Part shown: positions 26,805 to 35,748 of the stretch, in pieces
How the letters are laid out: every line of letters begins with the position of its first letter
Numbering within the stretch: the first letter of the stretch is position 1
From: Paenibacillus silagei
GTDB lineage: Bacteria; Bacillota; Bacilli; Paenibacillales; Paenibacillaceae
DNA length: 64,000 bases
Reading direction: 5' to 3'
Assembly: GCF_017874735.1 (NCBI RefSeq)
Contig: NZ_JAGGLV010000002.1
Location: 372,001-436,000, forward strand
Notes under the pieces: generated by a model
Told to the model about the DNA's origin: nothing
The model's database searches: none
Seen by the model: the letters and a program-made list of their open reading frames with translations, nothing else
Position numbers and translations under genes: made by a program

Positions 26805-28244
26805 TTACTGTTTTTCGACAGGAAGCCGCAGGGTAAATGTGGTGCCTTCTCCCAGCTTGCTGGAGGCATAAATGCTGCCGTGATGCGATTCGACGATATT
26901 CTTCACAATAGCAAGACCAAGCCCGGTACCGCCCGTCTCCCCGCGCAGGCGCGCTTTATCCGCTTTGTAGAAGCGTTCGAAGATAAACGGCAGATCCTCG
27001 GGGTTAATGCCGGCCCCCTGGTCTCTGATCGCGATCTCTACCAGACTCCTGCCCTCCAGCACTACTGTGCCTGCCAGAATAGAGATTCTCCGGTCCGCCG
27101 GAGTGTGCCGGAAGGCATTATCCAGCAGATTGGTCAGCACCTGCTCCAGCTTGTCTTCATCGGCTGCGGCCAGCAGCAGTTCCTGTTCAGGCTTCTTAAG
27201 CTCCAGCATGATATCCCGCTCCTTGGCTCTGACGGAGAACTTGCGGTATACCCGCTCCAGCAATTCTCCCACATCCACCCTGGCCTTCAGCATATCCGTA
27301 TGTCCTGCTTCCATGCGCGCCAGGTCCAGCAGATCCTTCACCAGACGGCCCATACGCAAGGATTCATCATGAATGACCTGAACCAGCTCACTGCTCTCCT
27401 CCGGAGAGGAAGCCATTCCGTCTAGCAGTGCTTCACTGTACCCCTGCATCATGGATAGCGGGGTGCGGATCTCATGGGATACATTGGCCACGAAATCACG
27501 CCGCATCTTCTCCAGACGTACCTCTTCGGTTACATCCCGCAGAACGGCAACAGCTCCGCGCAGATGATCTTCGGAATAGAGCGGTGCCATGTGCACCGAC
27601 CATACCCCCTGCCGGACATGGACATTGGAGCGTTGATCGCCCCCGCCCTCAAGGGTGCTGAAGAACAGCGGACGCAGCGGCGGCGGCACCTCACTGGAAG
27701 CGGAGGCCTTCGGAAGTAAGCCGTTATCCTCTTCTTCCTCCCAGGCAAGATCACTCCAGGTTTCGAGGAGGGTCTGGCCATGCGGATTGGTGAGGATGAT
27801 CCGGCCTTCGATATCGAAGGTGATTACCGCATCGCTCATGCTGCGCAGAACACTGGATAAATGCCCTTTTTCATTATTCAGACTGCGTATATTCTCTTCC
27901 AGCTCTTCCGCCATGTGGTTAAACGAGGTGGCGAGCTGGCCGATCTCATCGCTTGTGACCAGGGTCAGTCTTGTTCCATACTCGCCGCGGCGGATGTCAT
28001 TCGCTGCCTCAATAACCTGCTGCATCGGCTGGGTGATCTTCGTGAACAGGAACAGTGCAAAGAAGGTGGTCAGAGAGAACCCGATCATGCATGTATACAT
28101 GAACAAGCGCTTGATTGCCCCGGAATTGGTGAAATTACTGTCGATGTAAGGCAGCAGGAACAGCCCGAGTGTAATGAGCACGACAGCAACCAGAAAGATG
28201 ATCGTGATCCACAGCTTACCGACAAGGCTTCTCCAGAAGTTCAC
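26805..28244 (-). CDS. resE: Sensor histidine kinase ResE
   Basis: A 479-residue membrane kinase. Two membrane segments (about 10-32 and 46-66) bracket only ~14 outside residues; then HAMP (67-118), PAS (about 125-235), HisKA with VSHEIRTP (His near residue 255) and HATPase with DNAFRHTP and GGTGLGLAIV. In B. subtilis ResE senses oxygen limitation or nitric oxide and phosphorylates ResD. The start is GTG immediately after the resD stop (no gap), so the two are tightly coupled. Confidence 0.9.
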   Translation of the reverse strand: MNFWRSLVGKLWITIIFLVAVVLITLGLFLLPYIDSNFTNSGAIKRLFMYTCMIGFSLTTFFALFLFTKITQPMQQVIEAANDIRRGEYGTRLTLVTSDEIGQLATSFNHMAEELEENIRSLNNEKGHLSSVLRSMSDAVITFDIEGRIILTNPHGQTLLETWSDLAWEEEEDNGLLPKASASSEVPPPLRPLFFSTLEGGGDQRSNVHVRQGVWSVHMAPLYSEDHLRGAVAVLRDVTEEVRLEKMRRDFVANVSHEIRTPLSMMQGYSEALLDGMASSPEESSELVQVIHDESLRMGRLVKDLLDLARMEAGHTDMLKARVDVGELLERVYRKFSVRAKERDIMLELKKPEQELLLAAADEDKLEQVLTNLLDNAFRHTPADRRISILAGTVVLEGRSLVEIAIRDQGAGINPEDLPFIFERFYKADKARLRGETGGTGLGLAIVKNIVESHHGSIYASSKLGEGTTFTLRLPVEKQ

Positions 28245-28961
28245 TTATTTAGGCACCTCTAGCTTATAGCCTACTCCCCATACCGTTGTAATCATCGCTG
28301 CCGATTCCGGGGATACCTTATTCAGTTTTTCACGCAGACGCTTGACATGGGTATCCACGGTGCGCAGATCTCCGAAGAACTCATAATTCCATACATCCTT
28401 CAGCAGCTCCTCACGCGAGAACACCTTGTCCGGTGAGATGGCCAGATAATGCAGCAGCTCGTATTCCTTGGGCGTCAGACTTACCTCTTGGCCCCCTGCG
28501 CTTACGCGGTGTGCATCATGCTCAATAATCAGGAACGGGAACACGATATTGTTGCTTGAATTACTCTCTTTGGACAAAAATGCCGTTGCTGAAGAACGGC
28601 GCATGATCGCCTTGACCCGGTAGATCACCTCGCGCGGACTGAATGGCTTGACGACATAATCGTCTGCCCCCATCTCAAAGCCCTGCACCCGGTTAATCTC
28701 CTCACCCTTAGCGGTAAGCATCAGGACCGGTGTGGACTTCACCCCTCTTAGCCGGGTCAGCACTTCAATCCCGTCAATACCCGGCAGCATCACATCCAGC
28801 AGAATCAGACCGTAGTCATTGGCGGTTGCTTTGCGCAGGGCGATTTCCCCGTCCTCCGCCTCATCAATCTCGTAGCCTTCTTTTTCAAGATACATTTTGA
28901 GCAGGCGGCGGATACGTTCTTCGTCATCCACCACCAGAATTCTATTCAAGTGCTCAGCCAT
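28245..28961 (-). CDS. resD: Response regulator ResD
   Basis: A 238-residue OmpR-type regulator. The receiver domain carries DDEER, the phosphoacceptor Asp in LLDVMLPG and Lys in VVKPFSP; the winged-helix DNA-binding domain (about 138-236) ends RTVDTHVKRLREKL and VWGVGYKLE. It regulates respiration and cytochrome c genes in B. subtilis, including the resABC genes just upstream. Confidence 0.93.
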   Translation of the reverse strand: MAEHLNRILVVDDEERIRRLLKMYLEKEGYEIDEAEDGEIALRKATANDYGLILLDVMLPGIDGIEVLTRLRGVKSTPVLMLTAKGEEINRVQGFEMGADDYVVKPFSPREVIYRVKAIMRRSSATAFLSKESNSSNNIVFPFLIIEHDAHRVSAGGQEVSLTPKEYELLHYLAISPDKVFSREELLKDVWNYEFFGDLRTVDTHVKRLREKLNKVSPESAAMITTVWGVGYKLEVPK

Positions 28962-29039
28962 TTACACAACAACCCCTTCATCAATTACAGTAGAACGTCA
29001 CCCTGGATCATACGCATGCCCGAAAGAAGCCTGAGCTTA

Positions 29040-30302
29040 TCAGTCCGTTCCCGCATATGAATGAAGTCCGGCGATAACCAGGTTAACGCCGACCAGGGTA
29101 AACATTACGATTAGAAAGCCGAGTACAGCGAGCCAAGCGGATTTGCGTCCCTGCCAGCCGCGGGCCAGCCGCAAATGGAGATACGCACTGTAGAACAGCC
29201 AGGTGACGAGAGCCCAGACTTCCTTGGGGTCCCACCCCCAAAATCTGCCCCAAGCCACCTCGGCCCATATCATTGCAAAAATCAAAGCCCCCAGTGTGAA
29301 AATCGGAAACCCGATGGCGATTGCCCTGTAGGTAATCTCATCCAGGTCATTCTCGTCAATTCCATCAAGTACCGGATGAAGAGCCTTCCCTAGCGGCTTA
29401 CGCACGGCCAGCCGAAGAAGCCCGTACAGGAGCAGTCCGGACAGCAGTGACCAGATCACAGTGTTGAACTTGCGCCCTGCATTGACGCCATTCATCCAGG
29501 ATGGTGCTTGAAACAAAGGCTTCTGAAGCCCAAGAAACGGCTGGAAGCTCTCAATTTCGCTATGGTACGGTGCCACAATCGGCGGCATTTTATAACTCAC
29601 TTTCTCTATTGTACTATCTTCCTGCCCGGGGCTGTCAATCGTAACGTTCGAACGGACAAAAACAGATTCATAGCCCGCACCGCGGAAGGCAAATACAGAT
29701 CCAAGAAACCCAATTATAACAATGATCGAGAACAGAGTAAATTCGACCAGCCGCTGCTGCTTGCGGTCACTGCGTTCCTTGCTGTCAAACTTCACTGTCC
29801 GCAGCAGATACATAAGTCCGGCAGCAAAGCCTACCGCGAAGAAGGACTCGCCGAGCGCAGCAAGCGTGACATGAATATTCAGATAGATCGATTTGAGCGA
29901 AGGAATGAGCGGCTGCACTTCCTGCGGAAATACCGCTGCATAGGCCATCACCACAATGGAGATTGGCACCGCGAATACCCCAAGAATCATCTTGCGGTAA
30001 ATGGCGAAGATCACCGTAAAAGCCACCATCACCATCATGGATAGGAAAGTCATGAACTCATACATGTTACTTACCGGAATATGACCGGCCCCCATCCAGC
30101 GGGTAATGAAGTAAGCCAGATGGCAGAGCAGCCCGAGTGAGGAGGTGATAAAAGCGATCCGGCCCCACCGTGCCGTATGCTCCTCCGGCTTCCTGCCTGA
30201 CCACTTGCGGCCCATAATGGCAATGGTGAACAACATGAAGGCACCGCTGTACAAGAAAAATGCGGCTATAAAGACGTCACTGCTGAAATCGAGCAAGCTC
30301 AT
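29040..30302 (-). CDS. resC: Cytochrome c biogenesis protein ResC (CcsA)
   Basis: A 420-residue polytopic membrane protein of the heme-handling CcsA family, with the tryptophan-rich WGRFWGWDPKEVW signature near residue 344. With ResB it forms the system II complex that moves heme and attaches it to cytochrome c outside the membrane. Its ATG overlaps the resB stop by four bases. Confidence 0.93.
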   Translation of the reverse strand: MSLLDFSSDVFIAAFFLYSGAFMLFTIAIMGRKWSGRKPEEHTARWGRIAFITSSLGLLCHLAYFITRWMGAGHIPVSNMYEFMTFLSMMVMVAFTVIFAIYRKMILGVFAVPISIVVMAYAAVFPQEVQPLIPSLKSIYLNIHVTLAALGESFFAVGFAAGLMYLLRTVKFDSKERSDRKQQRLVEFTLFSIIVIIGFLGSVFAFRGAGYESVFVRSNVTIDSPGQEDSTIEKVSYKMPPIVAPYHSEIESFQPFLGLQKPLFQAPSWMNGVNAGRKFNTVIWSLLSGLLLYGLLRLAVRKPLGKALHPVLDGIDENDLDEITYRAIAIGFPIFTLGALIFAMIWAEVAWGRFWGWDPKEVWALVTWLFYSAYLHLRLARGWQGRKSAWLAVLGFLIVMFTLVGVNLVIAGLHSYAGTD

Positions 30303-31987
30303 GCCATGCCTCCTCCGTTGTCCAATGATTTGTCATCGACTGTCATGTCTACCTGCTCCAGAATAGAAACGAGCTCACGGCGGAAGCCGAACCAGTTCTT
30401 GTTCGTATGGCCTCCAAGCACCAGCTGTCCGCCCTCAACGATCAGCCAGATGCGTCTGTGCTGCCAATAGAAGCCGAGAATCAGCCCCAGCATGACAATA
30501 GCCGCCCCAATCCAGACGAACGGCATCGCCCGGTCCACACGTATATTGAGATAGGTGGTGGATTCCGAGAAATCCACATCCGTCATACTGCCCACCTCAA
30601 GCTCCAGAAACCGGGTGCCGCCTCCAAGCTTGTCGTTGATGGCCTCCTGCTGGAAGCGCTCCTTGTCCACCTGCTTCGGGAAATAGAAATATTGCTGCCC
30701 CTCTGCCGGCAGATCCGGACCACGGATCAGGAAGAGAAACGCCGGAGCGTTCGGATAAGGGGAGGTGGAGACCGGACGGCCTTCCTCATTCAATCCGAAA
30801 TCCATATACTTCTCCTTCAGTTCAAGCGTGTAAGGTCCGGCCTTGAAGCTGCGCTGCGGATTCTTCATATCCAGTCTGAACTTGCCGTAGCTCTCGCCGG
30901 TTGAAGCATTGACCAGATCAGGCTGCACGGAACGCAGCACAGGCGTAAGGTCATAGTCGAACTGATACGCTTTCATTCCTTGGTAGCTTAGCGGAGAATT
31001 CACCTGAATGTCGTGCCTGGCCACTTCCGCAAGCTGAGGCTCCTTGGAGGGATCGCTGCAGTCTGCCGTACATTCATATAGAACCGCCTTCGTCTCATAG
31101 AGCTTAGGGAGAACCTTCTTGCCCCGGAATTCCTCGGGCATCTCTTCTTCACTATAGAATTCTACCGTGAATTTCTCGTTCTTCAGGTACATGCTGGTGT
31201 CCGGTATCTTTACTGTCTCTCCCTGCGGGAAGGCAAGATGCTGATCCATATTCAGACCGGGAAGTCCCCTGGCAAGCACAGCAAGCAAAAATATAATCAG
31301 GCCGATATGTATTACATAAGGTCCCCAGCGGCTGAAACGGTGTTTCTCGGCCAGTAAAGCGCCGCCCTCCGTCCGCACGCGGTATCCTTTCTTCTTAAGC
31401 GGCTGAACGATCCGTGCCACCCATTCCTCCGGCTCTCCCTCCACCTCTGTATTCAGCGTAAGCTTTTGACGGGTAAGGAACTGGCGGTGCTTGCGGATCT
31501 TCTGCCGGGTTAGTGCCTTGTAGAGCGGAAGCACGCGGTCCAGGCTGCAGATGACCAGAGAAGCTCCGATCATAACCAGCAGTGTCACGAACCACCAGGA
31601 TTCATAGGTATGCGAAAGGCCGAGTCTATAATATATATTCCCGGCTGTTCCATACGTTTGTTCATAATAGGTTGAAGCGTCAATATTCAGAAAGGTGCTT
31701 TCTTGCGGAAATATCGTACCGAGCATCGCACCCAGCAGCGTCAGCACAATCAGGTAGATGGCTATTTTGACGGAGGAAAAAAAGTTCCAGACCTTGTCGA
31801 TCACTCCCGGGCTTACCCGCTGTGAACGGCGGGCCACCCCATCGTAGCGCATCTCCAGGTTCCCCGAAGCGTTCTCTTCCTTCTCATCCAGCGGCTTGCC
31901 GCAGGCTTCACAGAGAACCGTTCCTACAGGATTCTGGTGACCACATTCGCATTTGGTGTTGCTGATCAGCGGCTCATGCTTACTCAT
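30299..31987 (-). CDS. resB: Cytochrome c biogenesis protein ResB with N-terminal zinc ribbon
   Basis: A 562-residue membrane protein, the partner of ResC in system II cytochrome c maturation. Membrane segments lie near residues 72-90, 133-150, 218-240 and 492-512, with a large outside domain between the last two. The first ~40 residues add a cytoplasmic CxC...CxxC zinc-ribbon (TKCECGHQNP, LCEACGKPL) that the standard family domain does not need. It overlaps resA and resC by four bases each. Confidence 0.93.
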   Translation of the reverse strand: MSKHEPLISNTKCECGHQNPVGTVLCEACGKPLDEKEENASGNLEMRYDGVARRSQRVSPGVIDKVWNFFSSVKIAIYLIVLTLLGAMLGTIFPQESTFLNIDASTYYEQTYGTAGNIYYRLGLSHTYESWWFVTLLVMIGASLVICSLDRVLPLYKALTRQKIRKHRQFLTRQKLTLNTEVEGEPEEWVARIVQPLKKKGYRVRTEGGALLAEKHRFSRWGPYVIHIGLIIFLLAVLARGLPGLNMDQHLAFPQGETVKIPDTSMYLKNEKFTVEFYSEEEMPEEFRGKKVLPKLYETKAVLYECTADCSDPSKEPQLAEVARHDIQVNSPLSYQGMKAYQFDYDLTPVLRSVQPDLVNASTGESYGKFRLDMKNPQRSFKAGPYTLELKEKYMDFGLNEEGRPVSTSPYPNAPAFLFLIRGPDLPAEGQQYFYFPKQVDKERFQQEAINDKLGGGTRFLELEVGSMTDVDFSESTTYLNIRVDRAMPFVWIGAAIVMLGLILGFYWQHRRIWLIVEGGQLVLGGHTNKNWFGFRRELVSILEQVDMTVDDKSLDNGGGMA

Positions 31988-32508
31988 GGTCCCACCAGCT
32001 TCCCGATTTGCTCGTCAAGCGAGTTCAGATCCAACTGGCCGATATGAATGCTGTCCACCCTGCCCTTCGTATTAATGAAGAAGGTAGTGGGCAGCGGGGA
32101 GACCCCGTAGCTGCGGACCGCGTCGCGTCCCTTATCCATCACAACCGGAAAATCAATATCCACGAGCTTCACGAAATTGTCCACCGTCATCTGATCCTCG
32201 CCCACATTCACGCCCAACACCACGACACCCTGGTCCTTCCATTTCTCCCACTGTGCCTGGAGGGCAGGCATTTCCTTCACGCATGGTGCGCACCAGGAGC
32301 CCCAGAAGTTCAGGACAACCGACTTCCCTCTGAATTCCTCCAGCGTATGGGTCGCACCGTCCAGCCCAAGCAATTCAAAATTTGGCGCTTTCCCGCCTTC
32401 TTGAGGCTTGCCGTCTCCCCCGAACACAGAGGAGCTGATGGCATAACCCCCAAGCAGAACGATTAGAAATAGTATCACGATTTGGATTGGCTTCCTGGCT
32501 TTGCCCAT
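31984..32508 (-). CDS. resA: Thiol-disulfide oxidoreductase ResA
   Basis: A 174-residue membrane-anchored thioredoxin-like protein that keeps apocytochrome c cysteines reduced. One membrane segment (about 8-24) precedes the thioredoxin fold; the active site is WCAPC (Cys73, Cys76). The start ATG (32506-32508) has AAGGGGG nine bases upstream; a longer form starting at 32535 lacks support. It is the first gene of resABCDE. Confidence 0.94.
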   Translation of the reverse strand: MGKARKPIQIVILFLIVLLGGYAISSSVFGGDGKPQEGGKAPNFELLGLDGATHTLEEFRGKSVVLNFWGSWCAPCVKEMPALQAQWEKWKDQGVVVLGVNVGEDQMTVDNFVKLVDIDFPVVMDKGRDAVRSYGVSPLPTTFFINTKGRVDSIHIGQLDLNSLDEQIGKLVGP

Positions 32509-32620
32509 ACAGGGGTACCCCCTTCTGTGACGCAACTCATTACTTTAGTTGTAAGGTGTGAACATCCTATGAACATTATAACGAATATTGTCACAGTTTT
32601 AGGAGGGGAAATTGTGAACT

Positions 32621-33379
32621 TTATGTGTCTTTGCGTGTCTGATTATCCCGAAGCATTCCCGCTTTGGCAATTTGCTGCAGATGATTGATCTCATCCTTGG
32701 TCAAATGGCGGTAAGAGCCGCGCTTGAGATTCTGGAGCAGGATATCCCCGAAGGAAATCCGCTTCAGACGGATAACCGGATGCGACACGGCCTCGAACAT
32801 CCGCCGGACCTGGCGGTTGCGGCCTTCATGGATGGTGATGCTGATTACCGCTTCTTTATTGGCTTCATCAATATCCTTGTATTCGACTTCCGCTGGAGCG
32901 GTCATGCCATCTTCCAGCTTAATGCCGGCTTTCAGCTTGTCCAGCGCTGTGCCATGCGGCACACCCTTGACCGTAGCCAGATACGTCTTCGGCACATGAT
33001 GCTTCGGATGCGTGAGCAGGTTGGCAAACTCACCGTCATTCGTCAGCAGCAGCAGCCCTTCCGTATCGTAGTCCAAGCGGCCTACAGGGTATACGCGCTC
33101 TGTGATTCCTTTCAGGTAATCTGTTACTACCTTGCGGCCCTTGTCATCCGAGGCGCTTGTAATTACACCTTTGGGCTTGTTGAACATAATATAGATTTTA
33201 TTCTCGCCCCGGATCAGTCTGCCCGAGACTTTAATAATATCGGTTGCGGGGTCCGCCTTCGTGCCAAGCGTAGTTACGAGTTCCCCGTTGACTTCCACTT
33301 TACCGGCCAAAATCATTTCTTCACATTTGCGTCTGGACGCAACACCTGCTTGCGCCAATATTTTCTGTAATCTTTCCAT
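32621..33379 (-). CDS. rluB: 23S rRNA pseudouridine synthase RluB
   Basis: A 252-residue enzyme with an N-terminal S4 RNA-binding domain (RLQKILAQAGVASRRKCEEM) and an RsuA/RluB catalytic domain; the catalytic Asp is in GRLDYDTEGLLLLTNDGE. The family modifies helix 89 of 23S rRNA. It is 113 bases upstream of resA in the same orientation, as in B. subtilis. Related RluE/RsuA enzymes cannot be fully excluded. Confidence 0.9.
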   Translation of the reverse strand: MERLQKILAQAGVASRRKCEEMILAGKVEVNGELVTTLGTKADPATDIIKVSGRLIRGENKIYIMFNKPKGVITSASDDKGRKVVTDYLKGITERVYPVGRLDYDTEGLLLLTNDGEFANLLTHPKHHVPKTYLATVKGVPHGTALDKLKAGIKLEDGMTAPAEVEYKDIDEANKEAVISITIHEGRNRQVRRMFEAVSHPVIRLKRISFGDILLQNLKRGSYRHLTKDEINHLQQIAKAGMLRDNQTRKDT

Positions 33380-33399
33380 TTTCGACTACTCACCTCAGG

Positions 33400-33744
33400 T
33401 TAATGATAACCATCAGAGGCATAAATCACAAGATCATTCCACGGAAAAAATGCGCCGGGGCAAGTTTCACTATGCGGCTCCACCGTAAGCGGCGACATTT
33501 CATAGCGCCCGGACAGCTCCAGTATCAGCTTCCCCGCCGCAAACAGCTGCTGCTGGCGCTCCGGAAGCTGTGGCAGCTGCTCCGCTTCCCCATAGTTGCC
33601 CTCGAGGCAAATATGAATATGCTCCGGGTCTGTCAGCAGCGGCGCCGCATAGACCGAGCCGTTCAGCCCGACCCAGAAGTCGAAGCCTTTGCCGTTAATA
33701 GACGGACAGCGGGAATGATGCAGTATAAAGCCTTTGTAGTCCAC
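33400..33744 (-). CDS. Minimal amidase_2/PGRP-like protein
   Basis: A 114-residue protein with the zinc-ligand pattern of N-acetylmuramoyl-L-alanine amidases: ILHHS near residue 8, an IHICLEGNY strand and HSETCPGAFFPW near residue 91. It is shorter than usual amidase_2 domains and has no signal peptide, so it may act inside the cell, in the spore mother cell, or be a degenerate relative. The start is GTG (33742-33744) after GGGAGG. Confidence 0.7.
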   Translation of the reverse strand: MDYKGFILHHSRCPSINGKGFDFWVGLNGSVYAAPLLTDPEHIHICLEGNYGEAEQLPQLPERQQQLFAAGKLILELSGRYEMSPLTVEPHSETCPGAFFPWNDLVIYASDGYH

Positions 33745-33800
33745 CCTTTGTCGTCCTCCCTCCGTATTGCTGAAATAGCATATGAAGTGGGGGGGCGGGC

Positions 33801-34057
33801 GGTGAGGACTGTTTGTTAATTAAAATTTGTTAATTAAAAGCGTTGACTAATCGTAACTCCAAGGAATGTTTGGACTTCCGGCCGCTGTTAAAGTTGGATT
33901 TCTTTGATTAGACTGCCCTGCGGCAGTAGAAATCCAACTTTAAAGGCGGACGCTAGCGCTCCTACAGTTCCAAAATTCCTCTCCGTTACTCCATCAACGC
34001 ACGGGGGCAAACCTAATAACAAACAGTCCTCACCTCCCGCGAGGGGGTGAGGACTGT
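33801..34057. repeat. Nested foldback repeat element
   Basis: The 18-base GGTGAGGACTGTTTGTTA at 33801-33818 recurs inverted at 34017-34034. Between them lies an imperfect palindrome of about 137 bases (33853-33989) with a central hairpin whose arms are about 15 bases (33889-33903 and 33929-33943). The right outer arm also folds locally with a third copy of GGTGAGGACTGT (34046-34057). No transposase is encoded; it looks like a non-autonomous MITE/REP-type unit. Confidence 0.7.
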
Positions 34058-34071
34058 AGGGAAGCGGCAAG

Positions 34072-34134
34072 CGGCTGCGGGGCAGCGCTTGGGGACCACC
34101 ACACCACCACCACCGGCTGCGGGGCAGTGCTTGG
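34072..34134. repeat. Direct repeat pair
   Basis: A 22-base unit starting CGGCTGCGGGGCAG is found at about 34072-34093 and again at 34113-34134 with one change. A CCA/ACC-rich stretch separates them. Confidence 0.6.
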
Positions 34135-34256
34135 GACCTTCAACCTTCTGGGACCCGCCTTGGGTTCTGGGGGTCTGCCTGGAATAATCAGGTGCATTAA
34201 TACCCTTCATTCGCTCATCTGGCCGACTTTTGTTGGAATCTCCTGAAGGCAAACAA

Positions 34257-34434
34257 TTGGAAAAACGTATCGTAATTTATGAGTTTCGGGGAAATTGTCT
34301 GAAGCAAGTGGAAAAAGGGCATTTAATTTGTTTAATTTCACTACTTTGGCGAGAATATGTTTAATTAAGCAGCATTTTTCCAACTGTTGTCTCCATGATG
34401 CTTATTCGTCTAGCAGCAGGTGGAGGAAATCCAC
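34257..34434. repeat. Dispersed intergenic repeat, copy 1
   Basis: About 178 bases that share ordered blocks with 49823-50002: TTGGAAwAACGTATC at the start, GGGGAAATT/GAGGAAATT, CATTTAATTT, TTTTTCCAACTGTT, and GTGGAGGAAATCC at the end. The two copies differ by only about two bases in length. Just after it, 34431-34471 is a CCAT/CCAC microsatellite. No gene is seen between 33745 and 34487. Confidence 0.7.
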
Positions 34435-34487
34435 CTATCCACCCACCCATCCATCCACTTATCCATCTACCTTCTGCTCCTGCCCCG

Positions 34488-35021
34488 CTACCCGAACACC
34501 AGCAGACAAACGGCAATCGCCGCAATAAAGCCGACGACGTCCGAGAAAAGGCCCACCTTCAAGGCATAGCGGCCGTTACGGATGCCAACAGCGCCGAAAT
34601 AGACAGTCAGCACATACAGAGTGGTGTCCGTGCTGCCCTGTATAGTAGAAGCGATCATACCGATGAGAGAGTCCGGGCCGTGGACGCGGATCAGGTCTGT
34701 AGTATAGGCGAGTGATCCAGTGCCCGTCAGCGGGCGCAGGAGACCGAGTGGAAGCACCTCTGACGGAATACCCAGTCCCTCCATCAGAGGGCTTACAAAG
34801 CCCATCAGGAAGTCCAGCGCACCGGACGCGCGGAACACACTGATCGCCACCAGCATGCCGACCAGATGGGGGATAATGGCAATGGCGGTACCGAAGCCGT
34901 CCTTCGCCCCCTCCACGAAAGATTCATAGACCGGAACCTTGCGCGTGAAGGCATACAGCGGAATAAAGGTAACCATGACCGGAATCGCCCAGGCAGAGAT
35001 CAGACTGATCAGTTGTAACAC
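34488..35021 (-). CDS. spmB: Spore maturation protein B
   Basis: A 177-residue membrane protein of the nucleoside-recognition (Gate) family. SpmA and SpmB affect dehydration of the spore core. Segments such as GTAIAIIPHLVGMLVAISVF and STDTTLYVLTVYFGAVG are typical. The start is GTG (35019-35021) following AAAGGGTGA. It lies six bases after spmA. Confidence 0.9.
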   Translation of the reverse strand: MLQLISLISAWAIPVMVTFIPLYAFTRKVPVYESFVEGAKDGFGTAIAIIPHLVGMLVAISVFRASGALDFLMGFVSPLMEGLGIPSEVLPLGLLRPLTGTGSLAYTTDLIRVHGPDSLIGMIASTIQGSTDTTLYVLTVYFGAVGIRNGRYALKVGLFSDVVGFIAAIAVCLLVFG

Positions 35022-35027
35022 GGACGG

Positions 35028-35699
35028 TCACCCTTTCACCGAAGAATGTGGGAGCGCCCCGCTCCCGTTTGCCGGGCCGGTACCGGCGTTCAGGACCGGC
35101 GGCGGTCCGGGCGGCCTGCGGAGCAGGGTGAGGCGGCGGAACAGCCTGTCCGCAGCAATCGCCGCCAGGGTAGCCACTGCCGTCGCCGCCAGGGTGGTCC
35201 CGACGATGGCCGCCGGGTCCGCCGATCCGTAATTCAGCCGGATCGCGATCAGAGTCGCCGGAATTAGAGTGATGCTGGCAGTGTTCAGCGCAAGCAGCGT
35301 ACACATGGCCGGCGTTGCGGTCTCCTTATCCGGGTTCAGCGTCTGCAGCTCCTGCATCGCCTTGATGCCCATCGGAGTGGCAGCATTCCCCAGCCCCAGT
35401 AGGTTGGCGCTCATATTGGAGAGAATGTAGCCGATCGCGGGATGCCCTTTGGGCACATCCGGGAACAGAAAGGAGACTATCGGACCCAGCACTTTGGAGA
35501 TTTTCTTCAGCAGGTCGGCATCCTCCGCAATCCGCATAATGCCCAGCCAGAACACCAGCACACTGATCAGTCCGAAGCTGACGGTCACCCCGCTCTTCGC
35601 GCCATCGAATACGGCGGCGGTGAACTCGTTCATCCGTCCGTTAACTGCCGCAAAGCCAAATCCGATCAGGATCATTCCGAGCCAGATTCCATTTAACAT
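35028..35699 (-). CDS. spmA: Spore maturation protein A
   Basis: A 223-residue polytopic membrane protein, partner of SpmB. It carries FGLISVLVFWLGIMRIAEDA and NMSANLLGLGNAATPMGIKA, family-defining segments. The start ATG has GGGGGAGGGG upstream. The last ~30 residues are Pro/Gly-rich and vary. The dacB-spmA-spmB order matches B. subtilis, where it is a sporulation operon read in the mother cell. Confidence 0.92.
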   Translation of the reverse strand: MLNGIWLGMILIGFGFAAVNGRMNEFTAAVFDGAKSGVTVSFGLISVLVFWLGIMRIAEDADLLKKISKVLGPIVSFLFPDVPKGHPAIGYILSNMSANLLGLGNAATPMGIKAMQELQTLNPDKETATPAMCTLLALNTASITLIPATLIAIRLNYGSADPAAIVGTTLAATAVATLAAIAADRLFRRLTLLRRPPGPPPVLNAGTGPANGSGALPHSSVKG

Positions 35700-35748
35700 A
35701 CCTACCCCTCCCCCGGTTCATTCTGAATACTGTTTGTCTATCTACCCG

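Noticed and set aside
32482..32688. Plus-strand frame preceded by AGGAGGGG between resA and rluB
   Set aside because: The RBS-like string is suggestive, but the frame ends inside rluB antisense and the peptide resembles nothing known.
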